From Pseudonocardia sp. TRM90224 (GTDB taxonomy: Bacteria; Actinomycetota; Actinomycetes; Mycobacteriales; Pseudonocardiaceae), in contig NZ_JAJGSX010000011.1 in NCBI RefSeq assembly GCF_021245725.1, positions 81,817 through 145,816 of the forward strand: a stretch of 64,000 nt of DNA, given 5' to 3'. The translations under genes were made by a program, and so were the position numbers. The notes under the pieces are model-generated. The model searched no databases and was not told the origin of the DNA. It saw nothing but the letters and a program-made list of their open reading frames with translations. Positions 51,397 to 58,612 of this stretch are shown piece by piece (the stretch's first letter is position 1; each line of letters begins with the position of its first letter).

Positions 51397-51576
51397 GTGA
51401 CGTCACTTGTGGGTAAGCTAGCCGACCGGATGCTGTCGACGTTCGTGTCGAAGGTTGTCGCCGACGCCGTTCCGCCGTGCGGGTGCTGGCGCACCGAGAA
51501 GGGCAACTGCAGCTGGTTCATCTGGGACCGGTGGGAGCAGATCTGCTACGAGGTGGGCCCGGCATGCCGGTGCTGA
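51397..51576 (+). CDS. Cys-rich small peptide, family member 3 (unknown)
   Basis: 59 residues from GTG 51397, RBS GGAAGG. The leader SLVGKLADRMLSTFVSKVVADA aligns closely with member 2. The core has six cysteines (28, 30, 38, 50, 57, 59), four Trp and the motif WEQICY. Tandem placement with member 2 and divergent cores behind a conserved leader suggest duplication with selection on the mature part. Function unknown; no obvious modifying enzyme is adjacent except an O-methyltransferase about 1 kb away and a glycosyltransferase about 5 kb away. Confidence 0.8.
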   Translation: MTSLVGKLADRMLSTFVSKVVADAVPPCGCWRTEKGNCSWFIWDRWEQICYEVGPACRC

Positions 51577-51649
51577 CTCCTCGGGGCTGACTCTTCGGGG
51601 CTGAGCGCGGCGGCGACGCACCGCGCGTTGATCGGCATAGAGTGCGGCC

Positions 51650-52558
51650 GTGCTGAACCCGCTGCACCTGCGCACGCTCGTGGAGGTCGTGCGCACCGGG
51701 TCGTTCGCCGAGGCGGCGCGGCGGCTGGGCTACACGCCGTCGGCCGTGTCGCAGCAGGTCGCCGGCCTGGAACGGGCGGTCGCGCTGGTGCTCTTCGAGC
51801 GGGAGGCGCACAGCGTGCGCGCCACGCCGGCGGCGGAGCTGCTGGCCCAGCGCTCGCAGGAGGTGCTCGCATCGTTCGGGGCGCTGGAGTACGAGGTCGA
51901 GGCGATCGCGGCCGGCCGGGTGGGCCGGCTGCGCCTCGGCTCGTTCCCCACCGCAAGCGCGCGCGTGCTGCCGCGCGGCCTCGCCGAGTTCGTGCGGCGG
52001 CACCCGGCGGTGGAGGTGCGGCTCGACGAGGGCGAACCCGACGAGCTGCTGCCCGTGCTGCTGAGCGGCGACCTCGACCTCGCGCTCGTCTACCGCTACG
52101 ACCTGGTGCCGCGACGGTGGCCCGCGCGGCTCGTCGAGACCGAGCTGCTGCACGAGCGCGTGCTCCTGCTCCTGCCGCCGGCGCACCCGCTGGCCGGGCG
52201 CGGCGAGGTCGAGCTCGCCGAGCTCGCCGGCGAGACCTGGATCGCCAGCCGGGAAGGCAGCGCCGGCGCGACGTGCCTGGTCAGGGCGTGCTCCGCGGCC
52301 GGGTTCACGCCGCGGGTCGCGTTCCGCAGCAACGACTACGACGTGGTGCAGGGGCTGGTCGCCGCCGGTCTGGGCATCGCGCTAGTGCCCGAGCTCGGCC
52401 ACGACGCGTCGGCGGGCGACGTCGAGGTCGCAACCCCGACCGCGGCCCTCTACCGGCACGTCTCGGCCTTGCACCGGGAGGCGGGCGCGACCAGCGCCGT
52501 GCTGGCCGCCCTCCATGCGATCCAGCAGGCCGCCCCGGATATTTGGCCGGATATCTGA
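51650..52558 (+). CDS. LysR-family transcriptional regulator
   Basis: 302 residues. Helix-turn-helix at about 3-62 (LRTLVEVVRTGSFAEAARRLGYTPSAVSQQV split over two helices), then a type 2 periplasmic-binding effector domain. It is followed with no gap by an O-methyltransferase gene on the same strand, which is unusual for LysR, whose targets are mostly divergent. The region to its left contains the two Cys-rich peptides, so it may also regulate those. Confidence 0.9.
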   Translation: MLNPLHLRTLVEVVRTGSFAEAARRLGYTPSAVSQQVAGLERAVALVLFEREAHSVRATPAAELLAQRSQEVLASFGALEYEVEAIAAGRVGRLRLGSFPTASARVLPRGLAEFVRRHPAVEVRLDEGEPDELLPVLLSGDLDLALVYRYDLVPRRWPARLVETELLHERVLLLLPPAHPLAGRGEVELAELAGETWIASREGSAGATCLVRACSAAGFTPRVAFRSNDYDVVQGLVAAGLGIALVPELGHDASAGDVEVATPTAALYRHVSALHREAGATSAVLAALHAIQQAAPDIWPDI

Positions 52559-53599
52559 TTGACCCTCGTGCCAGTGTGGTTCGTCGTGGGCGACGACACC
52601 GATGTGGATGCTTCAGCCGAAATCAGTCGAATGGCCGGCCTGGCGACGCCGATGGCGCTGCGGGTGGCCGTGACCCTGGGATTGCCCGACCGGCTGCTCG
52701 GGACGGGCGCCGCTGCCGACCTGCTCGCGGACGAGCTGAAGCTCTCGCCGATCGCGCTCGACCTGCTGCTGGGGCACCTCACCACGCTCGGCGTCATGGA
52801 GCGGACGTCGACCGGCTACCGGACGACGGGCTTCGGCGCCAACCTGTGTGCCGACGCGGGCGACGGGTGGCTGGCCAACATGCTGAACCTGAACTCGGCG
52901 GCCGGACGCGCCGAGCTGGCGTTCGTCGAGATGGCGCACAGCATCGAGACCGGTGGGGCCGCCTACGCGCAGCGCTACGGCCAGGACTTCTGGGCCGACC
53001 TCACCGAGCACCCGCACCTGCGCGCCTCGTTCGACTGGCAGATGACGCAACGGTTCCGCAAGCAGGTGCCGCAGGTCGTCGTCGGCGTCGACTGGTCGCG
53101 GTTCGCCACCGTCGTCGACGTCGGGGGTGGCCGTGGCACGTTGCTGGCCGCGATCCTGGCTGCTCATCCGCGGATGCGCGGCCATCTCGTCGACCTGGAG
53201 GCCACCGCTGCCGAGGCCCGCCGGACGTTCGTCGACAGCGGCGTGGACGATCGCGTCACCGTGATCGGTGGCAGCTTCTTCGACCCGCTCCCGGCGGGCG
53301 CGGACGCGTACGTGCTGGTCGACATCCTGCACGACTGGGACGACGAGCACGCGAGCCGGATCCTGGCCCGCTGTGTCGAGGCTGCCGGGCCCGGCAGCCG
53401 GATCCTCGTCATCGAAGCGGTCAGCGGCTTCTACGCGCAGACCGAGTTCGACCTGGCCATGCTCGTCTCGTACGGCGGCCGTGAGCGTCGGGTGGAGGAG
53501 TTCCGCGCGCTCGGCGCCGCGCAGGGGCTGGAGCTCGAGTCGGTGACCACGCTGACCGACCAGCGGTGCCTGCTCGAGTTCCGGCTCAGAGCGGCTTGA
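52559..53599 (+). CDS. SAM-dependent O-methyltransferase (family 2, hydroxyindole/polyketide type)
   Basis: 346 residues if started at TTG 52559 directly after the LysR stop; GTG 52568 or ATG 52631 (MAGLATPMALRVAVTLGLPD) are alternatives. It has an N-terminal dimerisation winged helix, then SAM motif TVVDVGGGRGTLLAAILAAH (about 180), and the catalytic-base region ILHDWDDEHASRIL with His-Asp near 260. This is the fold of natural-product O-methyltransferases. The acceptor is unknown. Its 3' end overlaps the converging VOC gene by 14 bp. Confidence 0.85.
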   Translation: MTLVPVWFVVGDDTDVDASAEISRMAGLATPMALRVAVTLGLPDRLLGTGAAADLLADELKLSPIALDLLLGHLTTLGVMERTSTGYRTTGFGANLCADAGDGWLANMLNLNSAAGRAELAFVEMAHSIETGGAAYAQRYGQDFWADLTEHPHLRASFDWQMTQRFRKQVPQVVVGVDWSRFATVVDVGGGRGTLLAAILAAHPRMRGHLVDLEATAAEARRTFVDSGVDDRVTVIGGSFFDPLPAGADAYVLVDILHDWDDEHASRILARCVEAAGPGSRILVIEAVSGFYAQTEFDLAMLVSYGGRERRVEEFRALGAAQGLELESVTTLTDQRCLLEFRLRAA

Positions 53600-53966
53600 G
53601 CCGCGCCCGGAGCAGGCAGAACTCGTTGCCCTCGGGGTCGACGAGCACGTGCCAGGCCTCTTGCCCGGTCTGGCCGATGTCGGCCGGGCGCGCGCCGAGG
53701 GCGAGGAGGCGTTCGAGCTCGGCGTCCTGGTCGCGGTCGGTGGCGTTGATGTCTATGTGCAGGCGCGACTTCCCGGGCTCCGGTTCGGCCCTGGCGCTGA
53801 GGATGATCGTCGGCTGCGCGCCGCCGAACCCCGTGCGCGGTCCGATCTCCAGCGTGCCGTCGTCGAGGCGATCGAGCACGACGAAGTCGAGGACCTCGCA
53901 CCAGAACCGCGCCAGCACGTCGGGTTCGCGGCAGCCGAGCACGAGCTCACTGATCCGGGATGCCAT
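53586..53966 (-). CDS. VOC (glyoxalase/bleomycin-resistance fold) protein
   Basis: 126 residues with two beta-alpha-beta-beta-beta repeats: ISELVLGCREPDVLARFWCEVL at the start and WHVLVDPEGNEFCLLRARL at the end. LHIDINATD supplies a possible metal His. VOC proteins of this short kind (glyoxalase-like) have varied or unknown roles. It converges on the methyltransferase gene and overlaps its end. Confidence 0.8.
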   Translation of the reverse strand: MASRISELVLGCREPDVLARFWCEVLDFVVLDRLDDGTLEIGPRTGFGGAQPTIILSARAEPEPGKSRLHIDINATDRDQDAELERLLALGARPADIGQTGQEAWHVLVDPEGNEFCLLRARLKPL

Positions 53967-53988
53967 CGACGGAACGTACCGAAGATCT

Positions 53989-54423
53989 TCAGCAGTGGCA
54001 GTCGATGGCCACGGCGATCCGCTCGCGGTGTTCGGCGAACAAGTCCTGCACCGCTTTCCGCCATTCCTCGTCCGGCAGTCCCTCGCAATCGACCCAACTC
54101 CCGTCAGGCAGAACGAGCGCAAAGGGCAGCAGGTCGGGCACGAGCTGCGGCACCGGCCGGATGTTGTCCGCCGGCTGGACGACGTCGAGGCCGTAGCGGC
54201 GCTGGAACTCGTCGGGCCGGAGGTTGTAGTGCTGCTCCTTGCCCCAGATCATGCCGTCGTAGCGCCCGCCGATCACGAAGCCGTCGCACTTCCAGTCGGC
54301 GATCTCCTGCCCGTCCTCGTCGAACGGATCGCGGGCGAAGTACTTCATCATCATGCTCGTCGCTCGGGAACCGGGATCGGGCTCGGCGCTGTCGACCAGG
54401 ACGAGGGTGAGGAAGTGGGACAC
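53989..54423 (-). CDS. Hypothetical protein, 144 residues
   Basis: Starts at GTG 54423 (VSHFLTLVLVDSAEPD); the open frame upstream enters the 22-bp repeat array and is not convincing. Soluble, acidic, Trp-rich, with IADWKCDGFVIGGRYDGMIWG in the middle and two Cys near the C-terminus (IDCHC). Family not recognised. It lies 22 bp upstream of the VOC gene on the same strand, so the two probably form a small operon. Confidence 0.65.
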   Translation of the reverse strand: MSHFLTLVLVDSAEPDPGSRATSMMMKYFARDPFDEDGQEIADWKCDGFVIGGRYDGMIWGKEQHYNLRPDEFQRRYGLDVVQPADNIRPVPQLVPDLLPFALVLPDGSWVDCEGLPDEEWRKAVQDLFAEHRERIAVAIDCHC

Positions 54424-54477
54424 GCCGGTGACGGTAGCGGCGAGTGGCGAGCGGCTACGAGCCGTTATGCGGACCTG

Positions 54478-54622
54478 TGGCTCGCCGCTCCGGAACGCGC
54501 GACTCACCGTGCCAGAAGTGTCGACTCACCGTGCCAGAAGTGTCGACTCACCGTGCTGAAGGTGGCGACTCACCGTGCTGGATGTGTCGACTCACCGTGC
54601 CGGAGCGCGTGACTCGCCTCAG
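54478..54622. repeat. 22-bp tandem repeat array, five to six units
   Basis: Five units of 22 bp at 54500-54609, each beginning CGACTCACCGTGC, with the first two identical and the later ones drifting. A degenerate unit at 54478-54499 and a partial one after 54609 extend it. The array fills the gap between two minus-strand genes. There are no unique spacers, so it is not CRISPR. Confidence 0.85.
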
Positions 54623-56142
54623 GTGAAGGTGACTCCCTGCGCGAGAGGGAGCTGGCCGGAGTAGTTGACGGTGTTCGTCGCCCGCCGCATGTAGCTGCGC
54701 CACGCGTCGGAGCCGGATTCCCGGCCCCCGCCGGTCTCCTTCTCCCCGCCGAAGGCGCCGCCGATCTCCGCGCCCGAGGTGCCGATGTTGACGTTGGCGA
54801 TGCCGCAGTCGGAGCCGTCGGCGGCGAGGAAGCGCTCCGCCTCGGCCTGGTCGCCGGTGAAGATGCTCGACGACAGGCCCTGGGGGACGGCGTTGTTGAG
54901 GGCGACGGCCTCGTCGATGTCGTCGTAGCCGAGGACGTACAGCACGGGTGCGAAGGTCTCCTCGCGCACGATGTCGCTCTGCTCGGGCATGCGGACCAGC
55001 GCGGGCTCGGCGTAGAACGCGTCGGGAGCGTCGTCGGCGAGCCGTCGCCCGCCGCCGACGACGACCTTGCCGCCCTGCTCGACGGCCGCGGCGAGGGCCC
55101 GCTCCATGTTCTGGTGCGACCGCTCGTTGATCAGCGGCCCGACCAGCACCCCGTCCTGCATGGGGTTGCCGATGGCGAGCGTGCGGTAGGCGTTGGCGAC
55201 GCGCTCGGCGATCTCGTCGGCGACGCTGCTGTGCGCGATCACACGGCGCAGCGTGGTGCAGCGCTGGCCGGCGGTGCCGGCGGCGGAGAAGACGATGCCG
55301 CGGGTGGTGAGGTCGAGGTCGGCCGAGGGGGCGACGATCGCCGCGTTGTTGCCGCCGAGCTCCAGCAGCGAGCGGCCGAAGCGAGCGGCGACCCGCGGGC
55401 CGACGGCCCGGCCCATCCGCGTGGAGCCGGTCGCCGAGAGCAGCGCGACACCCGTGCTGTCGACGAGCCGCTCGCCGACGTCGGCGCCACCCAGCACGAC
55501 CTGGCTGAGGTGCTCGGGCGCGCCCGCCTCCTCGATCGCCTTGCGCAGGACGCCGGCGCACGCGAGCGCCGTGAGCGGGGTGAGGTCGGACGGCTTCCAG
55601 ATCACCGGGTCGCCGCAGACCAGCGCGAGCGCGGTGTTCCACGACCACACCGCCGCCGGGAAGTTGAACGCGGAGATCACGCCGACGACGCCGAGCGGGT
55701 GCCAGGTCTCCATGAGGCGGTGGCCCGGGCGCTCGGACGGCATCGTGCTGCCGTAGAGCTGGCGGGACAGCCCGACGGCGAACTCGCAGATGTCGATCAT
55801 CTCCTGCGCCTCGCCGAGCGCCTCCGAGGTGATCTTGCCGGCTTCGAGGGTGATGAGCGTGGCGATGTCGGCCTTGTGCTGCGTGAGCAGCTCCCCGAAC
55901 CGCCGCACCAGCGCGCCGCGCACCGGCGCCGGCGTGGTGCGCCAGGTCAGGAACGCCTCCTGCGCGCGGTCGACGGCGGCGTCGACGCCCGCCGCGTCGG
56001 TGGTGGCGACCGGCAGCAGCGTGCCGCCCGTGATCGGCGTGCGCGACGAGGCGTCCCCACGCAGGACGGCGGCATCGACCCCGCACCGCTCCAGCGTCGT
56101 GGTGGCCAGCGATCGCAACTCGTCGGTGGCGGGCAGATTCAC
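54619..56142 (-). CDS. ALDH7-family aldehyde dehydrogenase (probable alpha-aminoadipic semialdehyde/P6C dehydrogenase)
   Basis: 507 residues from GTG 56142 with RBS GAGGAG. NAD-dependent ALDH with catalytic Cys in AGQRCTT (about 300) and Glu in LLELGGNNAAIVA (about 265). Antiquitin-type signatures are EMIDICEFAVGLSRQLYGST, MPSERPGHRLMETWHPLG and the C-terminal ESGSDAWRSYMRR. This subgroup oxidises alpha-aminoadipic semialdehyde, in equilibrium with piperideine-6-carboxylate, to 2-aminoadipate. It is the last gene of an operon with an FAD oxidase and an amino acid dehydrogenase, which fits lysine or pipecolate breakdown. Confidence 0.85.
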   Translation of the reverse strand: MNLPATDELRSLATTTLERCGVDAAVLRGDASSRTPITGGTLLPVATTDAAGVDAAVDRAQEAFLTWRTTPAPVRGALVRRFGELLTQHKADIATLITLEAGKITSEALGEAQEMIDICEFAVGLSRQLYGSTMPSERPGHRLMETWHPLGVVGVISAFNFPAAVWSWNTALALVCGDPVIWKPSDLTPLTALACAGVLRKAIEEAGAPEHLSQVVLGGADVGERLVDSTGVALLSATGSTRMGRAVGPRVAARFGRSLLELGGNNAAIVAPSADLDLTTRGIVFSAAGTAGQRCTTLRRVIAHSSVADEIAERVANAYRTLAIGNPMQDGVLVGPLINERSHQNMERALAAAVEQGGKVVVGGGRRLADDAPDAFYAEPALVRMPEQSDIVREETFAPVLYVLGYDDIDEAVALNNAVPQGLSSSIFTGDQAEAERFLAADGSDCGIANVNIGTSGAEIGGAFGGEKETGGGRESGSDAWRSYMRRATNTVNYSGQLPLAQGVTFT

Positions 56143-56155
56143 GTGTGTCACTCCT

Positions 56156-57313
56156 CTAGATGATGTTGAGTTCGGGGCGGGTCTCGGCCAGCTCGAAGCG
56201 TCGCGCGTCGAGCGGCGTGACGTCGAGCCCCGGATCGGTGCCGGTGACCATGTCACGCAGCACCTCCCCGACGGCGGGCCCCATCAGGAACCCGTGGCCG
56301 GAGAACCCGGTCGCGTAGAGGAACCGGCTGATCCCCGGCGCCTCGCCGATCAGGGCGTTGTGGTCGGGGGTCATCTCGTAGAGGCCGGCCCAACCGCTGG
56401 TCAGGCCGACGTCGAGCAGCCTCGGCGCGCGCCGCTCGATCGCGGCGGACAGCCGCGGCAGCCACGCGTCGTCGGTCTGCATGCGGAAGCCCGGCTCCTC
56501 CTCGGGATCGGACATCCCGACGAGCAGGCCGGCACCTTCGGTGTGGAAGTAGAACGTCGTGCTGAAGTCGAGCGTCATCGGGAGGCCGGGCGGCAGGTCC
56601 GGCATCGGCTCGGTGATCACGACCTGCCGGCGCAGCGGCGTCACCGGCAGGTCGACGCCCACCCAGGCGCCGACCTCGCGCGACCACGCGCCGCTCGCGC
56701 AGATCACAGTGTCGGTCTCGATCCGGCCGCGGTCGGTGCGCACGCCGGTCACCCGGTCGCCCACCGTCTCGATGCCGGTCACGGCGCAGCCCGTCCGGAT
56801 CCGGGCGCCGTGGCGCCGCGCGCCTGACGCGTAGCCGAGAACCACCGACTCCGGCGTGCAATGCCCGTCGGTGGGGGAGAACGCCGCCGCGAGCAGCCCG
56901 CCGGTCTCGATGAACGGCGAGAGCCGCTTCGCCTCGTCCGGGGAGAGCATGCGGCTGGGCACACCCATCTCGTTCTGCAGCGCGACGTTCTGCTCGAACG
57001 CCGCGACGATCGCCGGGTCGTCGAGCAGGAAGAGGTAGCCGACCCGGTGCAGGTCGATCTCCTGGCCGGGCCGCTGCCCGAACCGGGCGAACGCCGCCAG
57101 GCTGCGCATCCCGAGCTCGATGTTGAGCCGATCCGAGAACTGCGCGCGCACCCCACCGGCCGCCTTGCACGTCGAGCCGGAGCCCAGCGCGTCCCGCTCG
57201 ACGAGCACGACGTCGACACCCGCCTCGGCCAGGTGGAACGCGGCGCTGACGCCGATCACCCCACCACCGATGATCACGACATCAGCGCGCTCGGTCGTAC
57301 TGTCAGCCGGCAC
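56156..57313 (-). CDS. FAD-dependent amino acid oxidase (sarcosine/pipecolate oxidase group)
   Basis: 385 residues. N-terminal FAD motif VVIIGGGVIGVSAAFHLA, then AGGVRAQFSDRLNIELGMRSL typical of SoxB/DadA-like oxidases, and a C-terminal FAD loop LYATGFSGHGFLMGPAVGE. It begins inside the end of the upstream dehydrogenase gene (11-bp overlap). With ALDH7 next in the operon, L-pipecolate or a secondary amine such as proline or sarcosine are candidate substrates; pipecolate oxidation would give the P6C that ALDH7 uses. This is inference from context. Confidence 0.8.
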   Translation of the reverse strand: MPADSTTERADVVIIGGGVIGVSAAFHLAEAGVDVVLVERDALGSGSTCKAAGGVRAQFSDRLNIELGMRSLAAFARFGQRPGQEIDLHRVGYLFLLDDPAIVAAFEQNVALQNEMGVPSRMLSPDEAKRLSPFIETGGLLAAAFSPTDGHCTPESVVLGYASGARRHGARIRTGCAVTGIETVGDRVTGVRTDRGRIETDTVICASGAWSREVGAWVGVDLPVTPLRRQVVITEPMPDLPPGLPMTLDFSTTFYFHTEGAGLLVGMSDPEEEPGFRMQTDDAWLPRLSAAIERRAPRLLDVGLTSGWAGLYEMTPDHNALIGEAPGISRFLYATGFSGHGFLMGPAVGEVLRDMVTGTDPGLDVTPLDARRFELAETRPELNII

Positions 57314-58472
57314 GGGACACCTCCGGCGCCCGCTGCCCGCGCAGCTGCATCGCGGCGCGGACGCGCTCCTGCGCCTGCCGCAGCGCCGCCTCGTGCGTGG
57401 TCACGTGACCCCGGCGGGCCTCGTCCAGCACGCTGACGGCGTTGGCCCGCAGCTTCTCGGAGATCATCGTGAAGATCTGGCCGGGGTCGGGGACGAACGG
57501 CGAGTTGCGCGCCGTCATCGAGTGCGCCGCCGCGACGACCCCGCCCGCGTTGGCGATGAAGTCGGGGACCACCGTGACCCCGCGCGCGGCGAGCACGGCC
57601 CGCGCCTCCGGCGTCGTCGGCAGGTTCGCCCCTTCGACGACCAGCCGGGCCGTCGTGGCACCCGCGATGTCGGTGCCGATCACGTCCTCGCGCGCGGCCG
57701 GCACCAGCACGTCGCACTCGACGTGCAGCAGCTCGTCGGCCGGTCGGGTGCCGCCGTACTCGACGACGGCCGCGTCACCGGCCTCGGCCTGCAGCTTGAG
57801 CAGCGCCTCGACATCGAGGCCCGCGGGGTCGTGCACGGCGCCGGCGGCCGTCGAGACCGCGACGACGGTCGCACCCAGCTCGGCGAACCGGCGCGCGGCC
57901 GCCGTGCCGACGGCGCCGAACCCCTGGATCGCGACCCGGGCGCCGGCGAGGCCGAGCCCGATGTGCTCCGCGGCCGCGTCGGCAGCCTCGGCGACGCCGA
58001 ACCCGGTGACGCCGAGCTCGTCGTAGGGCATCCCGCCCAGCGCGCGGGGCAGCCCCACCGCGGCGCCGCGCTCGCCCAGCTCGTCGGCCATGATCGCCGC
58101 GTCGCGCTCGGACAGGCCCATGTCCAGGCCGAACACGTACTCGCGCGGCACCTCGTTGGCGAGCGCGCGGGCGAAGGAGCGCAGGATCTCCTCCTTGTTC
58201 GGCGCCTGCGGGTCGCCGAGGATCCCGGCCTTCGCCCCGCCGTGGAAGAGGTCGACCGCGGCCCACTTCCAGGTCATCGTGCGGGCGAGGCGGGCCACCT
58301 CGGAGACGGTGAGCGTTGGGCTCATGCGGGTGCCGCCCTTGCCCATCCCCCGTGAGGTGTTGTCCAGCACGAGCACGCCGCGCATGCCCGTGCGGTGGTC
58401 GGCTACGCAGACCACCTTCTCGGGGCCCCATCCGTCCATCAGCGCAAGGATGTCCGACACGCAGGCCAGCAT
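57303..58472 (-). CDS. Glu/Leu/Phe/Val dehydrogenase family protein
   Basis: 389 residues from ATG 58472 (GGAG 6 nt upstream); GTG 58505 and ATG 58439 are alternatives. The substrate domain shows MGKGGTRMSPTLTVSEVARL and the catalytic Lys in FHGGAKAGI (about 90). The NAD(P) domain has IQGFGAVGTAAARRFAELGA (about 185) and VEGANLPTTPEA. It deaminates an amino acid to a 2-oxoacid or the reverse. The motifs resemble leucine/glutamate dehydrogenases but are divergent, so the substrate is open. It is the first gene of the minus-strand operon. Confidence 0.85.
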   Translation of the reverse strand: MLACVSDILALMDGWGPEKVVCVADHRTGMRGVLVLDNTSRGMGKGGTRMSPTLTVSEVARLARTMTWKWAAVDLFHGGAKAGILGDPQAPNKEEILRSFARALANEVPREYVFGLDMGLSERDAAIMADELGERGAAVGLPRALGGMPYDELGVTGFGVAEAADAAAEHIGLGLAGARVAIQGFGAVGTAAARRFAELGATVVAVSTAAGAVHDPAGLDVEALLKLQAEAGDAAVVEYGGTRPADELLHVECDVLVPAAREDVIGTDIAGATTARLVVEGANLPTTPEARAVLAARGVTVVPDFIANAGGVVAAAHSMTARNSPFVPDPGQIFTMISEKLRANAVSVLDEARRGHVTTHEAALRQAQERVRAAMQLRGQRAPEVSRAG

Positions 58473-58612
58473 CGCGGACTCCGAGGGCGCCGCCAAGAGC
58501 AGCACCCCGCGAGGTGGACGCCCCGAGGCCCAGCAGCGCTGATGCTGACCCGCAGCACTTGCCCGGGTGTCAGCCGTGGACCCGCAGCGGCTCTGCCGTC
58601 AAGGTTGGGGGC

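Noticed and set aside
51135..51576. Sublancin-type glycocin or class I-III lanthipeptide cluster
   Set aside because: No SunS-type GT2, LanB/C/M/KC enzyme, peptidase-containing ABC transporter or thioredoxin partner is nearby; the glycosyltransferase is GT1 and 5 kb away.
54478..54622. CRISPR-like array
   Set aside because: The 22-bp units are directly adjacent with no unique spacers and there are no cas genes.
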